Of a stretch of DNA of 64,000 nucleotides, positions 47,628-58,577 are shown in pieces. Numbering within the stretch: the first letter of the stretch is position 1; the number at the start of each line of letters is the position of its first letter. The notes below the pieces were generated by a model, which was not told the DNA's origin, searched no databases, and worked only from the letters and a program-made list of their open reading frames with translations. Origin of the DNA: Mesostigma viride. Lineage: Eukaryota; Streptophyta; Mesostigmatophyceae; Mesostigmatales; Mesostigmataceae. A program made the translations under genes and the position numbers. The stretch lies in NCBI GenBank assembly GCA_009746045.1, contig RPFO01000240.1, positions 942,042 through 1,006,041 on the forward strand, read 5' to 3'.

Positions 47628-49842
47628 ATGCCCCATAAGAAGAAAGGTACAGGTGGCACACGGTCCCCAAAGGACCCTAGGCTGTCCCCAAAGGACGTTA
47701 GGGAAGAACAGCAGGAAGTGGCGAGCAAGTCCAGCCAGGGTTCCAGAAGATCTAGCAAGTCCAGTAGGGGCTCCCGAGGCTCCCGGCGATCCGATGCAGC
47801 CGCTAGGGTTACCGCAGAACGGCAGGCGACCCTGGAGTCGCAGCTAGAGCAAGCTGCCCTAGGGTTTGATCAGCAACCGCAGTCGCCGCAGCGACAGCAT
47901 CAGTCTCAGCAGTCGCCGCAGCGACAGCCTCAGTCTCAGCAATCGACGTTGTCGCGACAGACGCGGCCGCCGCCGCCGCCGCAGCAGCGACAGCAGCAGC
48001 CGCGACCGCTATTGACCCAGCATATGGGCAACTGGGACAGGGTACCTCCTACACAGCGACCACCATCTGTGGAAGTCGTGCAGGAGGAGGATGAGGAGAT
48101 AGAGGCCGCGGATAGCTCGGTAGCTAGCTCGCCGTTTGCCCCTCCGCCTGAGTTCGTGCAGTCCTCCCAATTGGGGGCATACGCGCGTGGCCGCGGCGCG
48201 CCTGACCCACCCTTGGGCAGGGCGTGGCCGCGGCGGGTCGGGGCTGGGTCCTGGAAGGGATCCCCGTCGGGTCTCCTTTGGAGCAAATGAGGGCTGGTCT
48301 AGGCCCCCGCCACAGGCGTCAGGGTCGGCTCACGTGCAGACCGATCATGAGGAGGAGGACTATGATCCCCCGGGTCCCTTCCCCACGGTACCCACCTCCC
48401 TCCCAGCAAGGAGCGCGCCCACTAACGCCAACTTCAGTCGGCTGCCCCTGGACGACCCCGGTTATGAGCATCCCACCTCCATTCGCGTTCGGCGTGAGTC
48501 AGCCCCCTTTGCGTCACAGCGGGTGTCCGTGGACTACGCGCCCCGCCGAGAGTCCGGCGACCTTGATCCCGAGCGCGAGGAGGACACCTTTGTGTCCCAA
48601 CGTGGGCATGACCAGACTACAGGACGGGGCTCTCAACAGGAGATGCGGGCGCGGCGTCACGAGCCCCTCACCTTTTCCAGCCCCGCATACTGCAGGAAGG
48701 GCGGCCCCTTGCGACCTGACCCTGTGAAGGCCCCGCCTATGCCAGATTTTAAGGCGGTGCCCAAGCTCCACGCGGGCATGACTCCCCGTGAGATCGACGA
48801 GTGGGCTCGTATGTGGCAACAGTTGTACACCGTATGGTGTGAGCACCATGAGTGGCAGCTGGCCACCAAGGTTCTGATCCCCTACGTGGTGGTGAAGTGT
48901 ATGGACCCATCAGTGGTAGGGATGCTTAACGTCGAGAGTGTGGCGGCTCAGTCATACCCGCAGACGGTTGAGGAGCTGCTGGAGCGCATCCGGCGCAAGC
49001 TCATCCCTCCCGACTATCGACTGACTGAGCGGTTTGAGTTCGGCCGCCTACGGCAGGGCAACACTGACTTGGCGGAGTTCCTCACCACCTTTGACTCCTT
49101 TGCGGCGCGGCTGACTGGGGACCTGACGTGGACCGAGTACAAGATTCGGTTTCTGGAGGCCATCCATCCTGACCTCCTCGCTGAGGTTAAGAAGCACTAT
49201 GCAGAGGTACCCTGGGACAAGCTTGACATCCACGCTGTCCAGCAGTACCTTCTACAGGTGGCCGACGTCATCAAGCAGCCGCGCTACACCAGCACCCGCC
49301 GGTTCGCCTCATCCACGATGACACGCCGTGTCCACTTCACTGAAGTGGAACCCGACCCGTCGGAGGGGGAGGAGTCCAATGACGACGAGCAGCCGGCCAC
49401 CCAACTGCACGCCATCGATGCGTCCAAGGCCCGCTGTTTCATGTGTCACGAGGTCGGGCACCTCAAGAAGGACTGCCCGCGCCTCAAGGCGCGCACCAGC
49501 ACGGCGACGGAGGCCACCAAGGAGGCCCCCAAGTTTTCTGGTCCCGCCTTTGAGAAGCGCCCAGCGCCGGCAGCACGGGATGCTCGCCCGCGCAACGCAG
49601 GCGCGCGGGCTGCCAAGCTGCGCGACGCGCGCACGCAGCCCAACCAGTTCCAGACACCCCGCTTCCCAGCGTCGTTCTCTCGGACGGTGCGCGAGCTCAA
49701 TGAGATCCTGGCGCAGCAGCAGGTTGAGGGTGACGAGTATGAGGCGCTCAATCCCGGCGACGACGACGACTCGGATGAGGGGGAAGGGGAGACCGGGCGG
49801 TCGGACGAGGCGGCCTCCCGGCCCCGCGATCCTCATGCATAG
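47628..49842 (+). pseudogene. Chromovirus B gag, frameshifted near the N-terminal third
   Basis: Starts at MPHKKKGTGG, Ser/Arg- then Gln/Pro-rich. The first frame ends at 48290. The second frame (open from 48136) carries HPWAGRGR, RRVSFG, the capsid core (TPREIDEWARMWQQLY; RFEFGRLRQGNTDLAEFLTTFDSFAARL, a retrotransposon gag signature) and the zinc knuckle CFMCHEVGHLKKDC, ending at TAG 49840-49842. The F gag has the N-terminal and HPWAGRGR parts in one frame, so a 1-nt indel between 48136 and 48290 is likely. Gag forms the particle and packages RNA. Confidence 0.83.
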
Positions 49843-49911
49843 TGCCCCTTCCAACAGGGGTAGAAGTAGGAGTAGAGTTAGTCAACCAGGTAGAACTGAC
49901 GCCTGCACCAA

Positions 49912-52166
49912 ATGTGGGCGCGGCCACTCTTGAGGGCCGCCGATGTAGCATCAGGCAATAATGTAGATAGGACTGGCGGGCAGGCCCCAGAGGTCTCCCC
50001 GCCCTCTTCAGGTGCAGACGTGTCGGCGACCGAGGTGGACCCAGCTTCAGCCAATCATGTAGATAGGTCTGGCGGACAGGCCCCAAAGGCCTCCCCGCCC
50101 TCTGCACCACGCACCAGAACACTGCTAGTCTTCAGCGGTGGACTGGCGCTCCCCACCACCACACTTGACCCGTTTCTGAAGGAGAAGACGATCCTGGATG
50201 TTAAGTTTATGGTGGATACGGGAGCGACCACATCTTTTATCCATGAGGCCCTGGTGCGACGCGCTGGCTACACCATTCGCCCACACCCGACGCCCATCAA
50301 CGTCCGGTACGCCGATGGTAACAAGCACCCGTCCCCGGGTCTCGTGGATCTCAAGGCGGTTGTCCAGGGCATCCCGGTAGAGGTAACAGCCACAGTGGCG
50401 CCGCTGGGCGCAGCCGACATCACCCTGGGCGTGGATTGGCAGGATGCCCACGACGTGACGATCAGTGTCAAGCGCCGGGTGGTTTGGTTTCCTGATGGCT
50501 CCTTCTGGTGCCCGCGGCACGAATACCTGGCGCATGGCACCGAGGTGCACAACGTTCAGCACGACGCGGGGCCCGAGAAGCCACGACGCCATGCTTCTCA
50601 GATGCTGATGAGCAGCAAAACGCTCGCGCGCAACCTGCAGAAGGGTAAGGAGTACTACATGTACCGCCTTGACTCTGTGCCCCTGATTCAGGAGCTGCTG
50701 GAGATCGGCACAGACTTTACTGAGGATGAGATCGCGCGCTACAACGCCGTCCTGGCCAAGCGGGAGAAGCTGTTCGACGAGTCTACACCGCAGTTTCCCC
50801 CGCCCCGTTCTGTGCTGCACCATATCCGCCTCAAGGAAGGCTACGGGCCCACCACGTCCCCGATGTACCGGATGGGGCCCGTCGAGCTGATGGAGCTCAA
50901 GAAGATCCTGATGGCCCTCCTTGAGCGTGGTCTGATTGAGCCCAGTAACAGCCCCTTCTCCGCTGGGGTACTCCTTGTGCCCAAGCCTGGGGGCAAGTGG
51001 CGGCTCGTCACCGACTACAGGAAGCTCAACGCGATCACTGTCGAGTCCAAGTACCCGCTCCCGCGCATTGATGACATCTTCAATCGGGTGCAGGGTGCCA
51101 CCTGCTTCACGGTGATCGACTGCGCCGATGGGTTTTGGCAGCTCCGCATCGCTGAAGAGGACTGTCACAAGACGGCCTTTAATACGCCATACGGACACTA
51201 CCAGTTCCGCGTGGCGGCGATGGGGCTCTGCAACTCACCAGCCACTGGCTTCCAGATGCTCATGAACGACATCTTGCGGCCCGTCATGGGGACCGCACAC
51301 CTGCCACAGGTGTCCAGTGACCTGCGCGACCCTCGCAAGGGGGACAAGCCGCCCTGGTCCTGGAAACGCACTTGCGCTCTGGCCTATCTGGATGACATCC
51401 TGGTGTACTCCAAGACCTTCGAGGAGCACCTGGAGGACGTCGATACGGTCCTGCGCATCATGGAAGACGAGCATCTCTCGGCCCGCAGGGCTAAGGTTCG
51501 CGCGGGGCGCAGCGTCCCGCTCCTGGGCCACACGCTTTCTGCAGCAGGCGTGGCCACGGACCCCGAGAAGATCGCCTCTGTCCAACAGTGGCCAGCTCCG
51601 ACCGACGTGAAGGGCGTGCGTAGCTTCCTGGGGATTGCGTCATACTATCGACGCTTCATCCCCAGGTTTGCCACGATCGCGTCGCCCATCAACGCTCTCC
51701 TCAAGAAGGGCGTGTCCTTCGTCTGGTCGGCACAGTGCCAGCAGGCCTTTGAGGCCCTCAAGGCCAGTTTGACTGCGGCCCCAGTGCTCGTGCTCCCAGA
51801 CCCGTCCCTTCCTTTTGTGGTCGCGACGGATGCCAGCAAGGTGGCTATCGGCGGGGTCCTCCTGCAGGACCAAGGCAAGGGCTTGCAACCGGTTGAGTAC
51901 ATCTCCCGCACAATGATCCCCGCCGAGCGGAACTATCCGGTCCACCAGCAGGAGCTGTTGGCTGTGGTCTACTGTTGCCACACATGGCGCCACCACCTGT
52001 TGGGCGCGCAGTTTGATGTTGCGGTCAGCGAGACAGGAGACCTCGACCCCGCCCGTTTGATTATTCACACGGACCATAGGCCCCTGACTCACCTCCTGAC
52101 GCAGCCAAATCTGACGCCCCGTCAGGCCAGATGGATGGAGTACCTTTCCCAGTTCGCCCCTTTTAA
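49912..52166 (+). pseudogene. Chromovirus B pol: protease, RT, RNase H (interrupted by piggyBac)
   Basis: The first about 750 residues of pol. A retropepsin MVDTGATTSF lies near residue 101 with canonical DTGA. RT runs from PKPGGKWRLVTDYRKLNAI through CADGFWQLRI to YLDD near residue 491. RNase H has ATDASK near 638, HQQELLAVV and TDHRPL. It ends at SQFAPF, where piggyBac inserted at TTAA; removal gives QFAPFKIQYVKGADNVVPDALSR. Between the gag stop and this ATG are about 70 nt with several in-frame stops, so pol expression needs a frameshift or reinitiation. It closely matches remnant H. Confidence 0.9.
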
Positions 52167-52787
52167 CCCTTAAATGGTAGAAACTCAGTCCTATAAAACG
52201 GACTGAGTTGCACATCTTTGCACATTCGTTGTGTATGGCCTAAAAACAATTTCTGGCCACCCCTTGGTACCAAGCATGCATATATGTTGATTTTCATGGG
52301 GGATAGGTCACTGGTCCCAAATCAGTTACTTTTGGGTGCTATAAATAGCGCACACCCCAGGGGGGTACGGAAAATCGGGATTTGACATGTATACAATGCA
52401 ATATCTGTTGTGTTACAATGTTGTTGGCCCTGGAATTTCAAAGGCAGATGAAAACAATCCTAGGAAGGCCATAGGAACACTGACTTCATGAAATGTTGCA
52501 GAGCTCTACACGCCACGTAGCAAAAAGTCAAAAATAACTCAGTCCGTTTAAACGGACTGAGTTATTTTGCCACTATTTGCTAACAAACCAATGAAAAACT
52601 TTATTCCATATGGCATAAACATGTGGCAAGACACACAAATGCACAAAATTGTCAAGCCCAGGTATTGGCACAAGACACCATGCCATAAAACACACGAACA
52701 TGTGCCAGCATAAACATGCGCACGTGGCGGTATAGCCCAAGGTCTAGCCCTATGCTAAGGTGACCTATACAGCTACTTGGCTACCAT

Positions 52788-54809
52788 CTATGACGCACGC
52801 CTCTTGCTCTTCAGAGCACGCCGCCTCGCGGCCCCTGTCAGCAGCCCAGCACCCTCTGCAGCCCTTGTGGTGCGCCCGTTGGACTCAGCCCACTCCCTGC
52901 CAGCCGCGCTACGGCGCGAGAGGGGCAGCTGGGCGCGCTGCTTCAGGTCGCCCCCGTCCAGCCCGGTCAGCAGCCCCGAGTGGTACACGTTCCAGCAGGA
53001 GCCCACGCACAGCGCCGTGTCACAGTCCTTGCACCAGAAGTTGGTGCGCTTGCGCACCTTCTCGACTGCGCACACCACGCACTGCGCCTGTTCCACGAAG
53101 GGGATGCGCTCTGGCTCCAGGTGGGTGCCGGTGAGGCGGCCGTCACGCCCGGGACGGTGGATATGTGGCTCAGCGAGGAGAGCCGCCATCCTGCCGCCTG
53201 TCCACTGATTGGTGCACAGCTCGTCGGCAAGCTTGCTCAAGAAGCCAGCATGGCTGAACACGTCAGCGCGGCCAGTGTGGGTGAGCTTGTGCAGGATGAA
53301 GGCGTTGGTGACCGAGTTGGCCAGGTGGCCAGTTGCAGCCCTGTGCCACCAAATGCGCGTCACGAGCGCATCCTGCACAGGGTATTCAGCCCCGAACTGG
53401 TCCTGCAGGTCCACTGCCTTGTAGGTCCCCCAGTAGATCGGCACCAGGCTGGGGGCAGGCACCGTGATGCGAATGTCGCGCCCCCCGTGGCGGCTGACCT
53501 CCACTTCGGTGAGCGGGATCCCCTTGGACGCCATCCACACCGTCTTCCTGTCCTGCCACGCCACGAGGGTGAGCCCATCCTGATCGACAGCCCACGCGTA
53601 GTCCCCCTGCTCCGGCCTGCGCCCCAGCTGGTCCTTGACCTCCTTGAAGGGAAGCCCGCGCCGGTTGGGCATGATAGTGCCCACCACCTGGTGGCCTTGC
53701 ACGTCGTGGAGCTCCTCCAGCATGTCGCGGCTGGTGTAGAAGCGGTCGGTGGCGATCCTGCATGGGTGCGGCAGCTCGCCCGCCAGCATCTTGGTGATCT
53801 TGAACGTGTGCTGCTCCTCGGGCAGCTTGTCGTAGGTGTGCGCGTGGTAGAGGTAGCCCGATGGCCAGTCGCAGATGCAATACTGCTTGATGTGGAACGG
53901 GGACGGCTTGGTCGGGTTATAGCACCGGATGGGGCACAGCTTGTGCCGCGTCGAGATGGATCGCTCGTCGATGGCAGCTTGCTCCCCTGGCACGAAGTAC
54001 TTCTTGTATGCTGCATTCAGCAGCTCCTCCAGCCAGAGGAACTGGAAGAGCCTCCACTCGCGTGTCTGGCCGTTCTCAGGGCGGTCTGCGGTGTTCCTGA
54101 AATGGAGATAGCGGCAAATCTGGTCAAACCTCTGTTTAGCCATGACCTGCTGCAGGTTGACAGGAGCTGCAGCACCCATGGGCAGCCCAGTAAAGTAGTC
54201 TCCCCTTGCAGGCAGACGCACCAGAGACATGGTGATGATGATGCCCAAGAACTTGCCGAGCTCGTGGATAGTCATCGGTGTCCATTCCCGAGCTCCAGGC
54301 TTGCCAGCAGCTCGCTGCTGTTCAGCATACCGGTTGGTCTCAGCAACGATGGGCTCGAGCACAGTCTTGGGATCCCAAAACAGAAGGAACAGCTCAAGAG
54401 GACCGAACCTGTGCGCACGGCCGGGAATGTTCTTGTATGTTGCCTTGCCGTCAAACGCCGGCGCAGGTATCTCGGGCAGAATTCCATCCTCAGGCTTTCC
54501 TGACCCGAAAATCCAGTCACTATCCTCCTGAGCCGCACCGTCATCAGGCTGCTCCTCATCATCGGAATCGACCAGGTCTGGCACCTCGTCGGCCTGGTCC
54601 TCATCAGCGCTGCCTTCGGAGTTGTCATCGTCTGCAACCGGGGCTGGCTGCAGCCGACGCCTTCTGGGTGGATTCCGGAGTGCCGGTGCTCTGGCCGCAC
54701 GGCCAGTCTTGCGCTTGGCACGCTTCTTGACCGGGCTCTGCCAAATATCCTCGCTGTCGCCATCGCCAGGCGAGGGGGGGTCAGATCCGTCGGCGGCACC
54801 CCCCTGCAC
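52788..54809 (-). CDS. piggyBac transposase (DDE_Tnp_1_7)
   Basis: A 673-codon frame. The N-terminal about 120 residues are acidic with a KKRAKRKTGR basic patch. The DDE domain runs from RFGPLELFLLFWDP through LGIIITMSLVRLP. Catalytic Asp candidates are D in AAIDERS (near 280), IATDRFY (near 354) and AVDLQDQ (near 465), the three piggyBac Asp positions. A C-terminal Cys-rich domain (CVVCAVEKV...CKDCDTALC...CWNVYH) at about 573-610 matches the end-binding finger. It cuts and pastes at TTAA. The frame opens at GTG 54809 without ATG; the likely start is at 55144 in another frame. Confidence 0.92.
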   Translation of the reverse strand: MQGGAADGSDPPSPGDGDSEDIWQSPVKKRAKRKTGRAARAPALRNPPRRRRLQPAPVADDDNSEGSADEDQADEVPDLVDSDDEEQPDDGAAQEDSDWIFGSGKPEDGILPEIPAPAFDGKATYKNIPGRAHRFGPLELFLLFWDPKTVLEPIVAETNRYAEQQRAAGKPGAREWTPMTIHELGKFLGIIITMSLVRLPARGDYFTGLPMGAAAPVNLQQVMAKQRFDQICRYLHFRNTADRPENGQTREWRLFQFLWLEELLNAAYKKYFVPGEQAAIDERSISTRHKLCPIRCYNPTKPSPFHIKQYCICDWPSGYLYHAHTYDKLPEEQHTFKITKMLAGELPHPCRIATDRFYTSRDMLEELHDVQGHQVVGTIMPNRRGLPFKEVKDQLGRRPEQGDYAWAVDQDGLTLVAWQDRKTVWMASKGIPLTEVEVSRHGGRDIRITVPAPSLVPIYWGTYKAVDLQDQFGAEYPVQDALVTRIWWHRAATGHLANSVTNAFILHKLTHTGRADVFSHAGFLSKLADELCTNQWTGGRMAALLAEPHIHRPGRDGRLTGTHLEPERIPFVEQAQCVVCAVEKVRKRTNFWCKDCDTALCVGSCWNVYHSGLLTGLDGGDLKQRAQLPLSRRSAAGREWAESNGRTTRAAEGAGLLTGAARRRALKSKRRAS

Positions 54810-55144
54810 CGGCCACCGTCGTCAACATCACCGTGCACGGCGGCATCGCCATCATTCTCATCGCCACCGTCACCATCTACCGAGCCTGCAGCCTCGGCGA
54901 CCTTCCACTGATAAACCTGCGCCTTGGTGAAGTCGTATTTCTTCGGATCGCCCTCGAAAAGGCATTTCGCGATAGTGCATGCGCGGTTCAGCGACACTAC
55001 AGACCCAGAAATGCGCACGGTAGCATGATTTTCCCCGAAATTCTCGCGTGCCCAGCCAGCACCGAATATAGCCGGTGGTACCGAAAGCTTAATTCCACGT
55101 CTGAGCAAAAATCCTGACTGCGCACCACCGGGAGGCGACGCCAT
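54810..55144 (-). pseudogene. piggyBac transposase N-terminal segment in a shifted frame
   Basis: The frame from ATG 55144 gives MASPPGGAQSGFLLRRGIKL, a predicted folded segment with KKYDFTKAQVYQWKVAEA, then an acidic stretch. It joins the main transposase frame only with a 1-nt shift near a run of six G (about 54799-54804) or by splicing. An indel in the homopolymer, real or from sequencing, is the simplest reading. Function of this N-terminal part unknown. Confidence 0.55.
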
Positions 55145-55450
55145 GGCTGCCGTCGTTACTCGTCATTTTCGCGGTCCTCATCGTTTTGGTCTTTTTTTTC
55201 CCGCGCGACGGTACCTTTTGACCAGGGTACCCCCCTGGATATTTTAACTCATAGGTCCCTGACCAGATGTCCAAAAGTGGTAAACCAGGGGTGCACGAGA
55301 TTCTACAAATCTAGATCTCAACGCTGGTCTAGTCAGAATCTTAAAAAGTTTGCTAGAATCTGAGCTAGTTCTGCCACAAACTCAGTCCGTTTAATAGGAC
55401 TGAGAAAAACTCAGTCCTACAAAACGGACCGAGTACCATTTAAGGGTTAA

Positions 55451-55897
55451 GATCCAGTACGTGAAGGGTGCGGACAATGTTGTGCCCGACGCCCTCTCCC
55501 GTCGTGCTGAGTCACTACTGGTTCTATGAGGACATGGGGGTGCTCCATACCACCTGCGAGCAGGCGCCTGGCGCCCCGCTCTACGATGACCCCCCACGGT
55601 CGCCGCGGGCGCGCTACATGTTCCACATGAGTCATACCACTCCGGATGCCTTGTCGCCCCCCGATGGCGACGACGACCAGCGCGTGGACGCGCGGTCCCC
55701 CGGGGAAGGGGAGGGATCCCACACGCGGGTTCCCCTCGGTGCTGTGGCTCAGGGATCCCACACGCGGTTTCCCCTTGGTGCTGTGGCTCAGGCCATTTTT
55801 CATCTGGAACCTCTTGGATCTCCGGTGGTCGTGTCTGAGTACCTACACTCGGCGCTTGACCAACCGGAGGAGGAGGACGAGGCCGATGCGTACACGG
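55451..55897 (+). pseudogene. Chromovirus B pol: end of RNase H and spacer to integrase
   Basis: Continues IQYVKGADNVVPDALSRRAESL, the conserved end of Gypsy RNase H. A TGA at about 55530 in this frame and continuation in the next frame (FYEDMGVLHTTCEQ...) indicate a 1-nt indel near 55520. A 39-bp in-frame tandem duplication encodes GSHTRVPLGAVAQ then GSHTRFPLGAVAQ (55715-55792). Ends at DEADAYT, where LARD2 inserted. Confidence 0.8.
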
Positions 55898-56409
55898 TGT
55901 TAAAGGGCATGGGGTTATTATTATGGGGACTTAAATTAATAATTTGTAGGTGGTGAATCATTGCCAACTTAAGCGTCAGGAGCCAGGAAAATTATTTATT
56001 ACGTCCATATGGTGTGGCTTTCCATGGCTACCTCAAGGTAGCGTGAACATTGGTAATTATGGTAGGTGAGTGGTGGCGGCGGCCCTGGTATGCGCATGGG
56101 CCGACAATGGGTCGATAACGACAGCTGGTATGTTGGAACATGGTGCATGCGCATGCATGACTCGGTACGGCATGGTATGACATGCACATGACACAATACT
56201 ATAATCTGGTGAAGATAGTGACCAATGGTCCTAGTGCCATTGTACAACTTGGCACATAGTCATAGTGTCCGTTCACGTAGGACAAATCCCACTTAGGTAC
56301 TACTATCCGAGCATATCTATTTGTTAATTAGGGCTCGAATACAGTTGCCCGTATTATAGATTTCTGCACGGTCAGCATAATGGGCATATGCAAGACAGGA
56401 TTCTTGACA
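55898..56409 (-). repeat. LARD2 3' LTR
   Basis: 512 bp, repeated at 58062-58573. Confidence 0.93.
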
Positions 56410-58061
56410 CCCTCCTTGCACATGATGCTGTCTATAAATACAAATGCTAGATCCTGGGCGAGGGTAGTCGGGTACCTAAGTGGATTCCCTCCTTACACGA
56501 CACCCTGGTCTTGATATAAAACAGCAAGAAAAATGAGGGCAAGGTTGTGTAGCCCCAGATTGTCACATGGAGTGCGCCACACGAGGGTGGAGCCAAACTG
56601 GAAACAGGCTCTTAAACTGTAAAGACTGGTTGCTCAGTGTTGAGTCTGGATGCAGACTGTAGCCGGTACTGGTTGATGCCAGGGTTGCAGCTGGAAACGT
56701 TGGGTACTACTGGTAGCTGCTGGTAAACCGGTGACGTCAGCTGTTGTGTGTGCACACACGATCTATGCTGTGTGTGGGTACAGTTTCTTGTGTGGTGCTG
56801 GTAGTGCTACTTTGACCTGCTTGCCAACGGGTTTTGGTGCAACTTACTGCAACTACTACAAGGTGAACTGTGACGTGAGGATGTAGAGCTGGTTGCTGGA
56901 CTGCTACTTGCTAGCTAGACAAGTGCGTGCAGCTGACTGCAGCTACTATCTACTCTACGCCTGTGGTGGAGAGTCATGCATGTGCTGCTGGGTGCTACTA
57001 CTTCTCCTTGCTGGCTAGGCAAGTGTGGGTAGCTGCCTGCATGGACTATGCAGTGTACTCTGTTCCTGCTGGTGTTGCCTGCTGTGCTTGTTGATGCCAG
57101 TGTGATGGTGCTGATGGGACTGTGCTGTTACTGCTGCTTACATTATGGGGCAACTGGTTGCTAGTGGGTGTCTAGTGCTGGCACGTGATAATGCAACTAG
57201 CTGTTACTGCTGCTAGTGGTGCCTGCAACTAGTTAAATGTGACTGAATTATAAAACTGCAACTAGTGCTGAAAAACAACGTGGGGGTTAGTGAGCACCCT
57301 CCTTAGTGTGGTGTGCAGCTGTGTCAGCAGGCTGGCCTTGAGAGCAGGACCCAGGGAATGTTCCCCTTTTTCTTGGAAACTTGGAGCATGGCAGGCTCTG
57401 GGCTCTTGAAGTGATGACCGTTTAAAAAGAATTCCGGTTTAAAAGAATGCGCCCAAAAGAATGTTGATGCCACGCGAAATGGTGCCGGTACAGAAAGAAA
57501 GACCGGTTCTCATGAAAAATTCTTGAGATAAACAGCTCCGCCGATTTCTCGTCGATGCTCACAGCTCGCGCGGCTCAGTGGGAGCCCGTCAGTGACCCCG
57601 CGCCGATTGAACGCACTGCACTCGGCCAAAAATGTGCTGCCAGGTAAAAAATCACTGGCGCTGCCTGGAACCAGAGCCGGCACCTTTTGAGTGCCAGGCT
57701 TCAGTGCCGACGTCCCCATCACCGAAATGTTGGCGTTTGATCAGTTTCGGGCATATATAACTATAAAAGCGTAGATCTGGCCTGCGCACCGGAGCTTGGG
57801 AAATTCTTGACGGATTTTAGCGACGGTAGGTGTCACCCCGAACATTTGGTGTTACCACACGTTGAAGTAAGTCGATTGAAAGCCTTGAATTTCACGGTAG
57901 CATCTGCGCCATAATCATGGTCGTATCAAGTACAAGAATTCGACCAAGCTGCTCCGTATATGAAAATATAAACTATGATCAAGGCGCTCAATAAAATGTG
58001 AGCTGCCGCTTAGAGGTTGGTTAATTCCGTTGAAAGATCTTGCCCCGGACCTCCGATGCCA
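56410..58061 (-). other. LARD2 internal region, non-coding
   Basis: 1652 bp, rich in CTGCTGG/CTAGC-like short repeats on the plus strand (56630-57250). No ORF with a recognisable domain. PBS at the right end, purine tract at the left end. Confidence 0.7.
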
Positions 58062-58573
58062 TGTTAAAGGGCATGGGGTTATTATTATGGGGACTTAAAT
58101 TAATAATTTGTAGGTGGTGAATCATTGCCAACTTAAGCGTCAGGAGCCAGGAAAATTATTTATTACGTCCATATGGTGTGGCTTTCCATGGCTACCTCAA
58201 GGTAGCGTGAACATTGGTAATTATGGTAGGTGAGTGGTGGCGGCGGCCCTGGTATGCGCATGGGCCGACAATGGGTCGATAACGACAGCTGGTATGTTGG
58301 AACATGGTGCATGCGCATGCATGACTCGGTACGGCATGGTATGACATGCACATGACACAATACTATAATCTGGTGAAGATAGTGACCAATGGTCCTAGTG
58401 CCATTGTACAACTTGGCACATAGTCATAGTGTCCGTTCACGTAGGACAAATCCCACTTAGGTACTACTATCCGAGCATATCTATTTGTTAATTAGGGCTC
58501 GAATACAGTTGCCCGTATTATAGATTTCTGCACGGTCAGCATAATGGGCATATGCAAGACAGGATTCTTGACA
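58062..58573 (-). repeat. LARD2 5' LTR
   Basis: 512 bp, apparently identical to 55898-56409. The minus-strand PBS TGGCATCGGAGG abuts it at 58050-58061. Confidence 0.93.
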
Positions 58574-58577
58574 CACG

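Larger units (their letters stand above)
52167..55446 (-). mobile_element. piggyBac transposon
   Basis: 3280 bp with perfect inverted ends CCCTTAAATGGTA / TACCATTTAAGGG and TTAA duplicated at 52163-52166 and 55447-55450, the piggyBac signature. Excision rejoins RNase H of chromovirus B. Subterminal palindromes ACTCAGTCC...GGACTGAGT lie at both ends and at 52539-52563. Confidence 0.95.
55898..58573 (-). mobile_element. LARD2: non-coding LTR retrotransposon inserted in chromovirus B
   Basis: 2676 bp with 512-bp LTRs (55898-56409 and 58062-58573) that look identical, with TG...CA ends (TGTTAAAGG...TTCTTGACA) and the duplication CACGG at 55893-55897 and 58574-58578. On the minus strand the LTR end is followed by TGGCATCGGAGGTCCGGGG, a PBS nearly the same as that of the chromoviruses, and AAGGAGGG precedes the other LTR as polypurine tract, so it reads minus. 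No coding capacity. Removal restores the pol frame AYTVTSPLETL. Confidence 0.93.

Noticed and set aside
52980-54503. 507-codon plus-strand ORF
   Set aside because: Antisense shadow of the G/C-rich piggyBac transposase; no domain, and the opposite strand has clear catalytic motifs.
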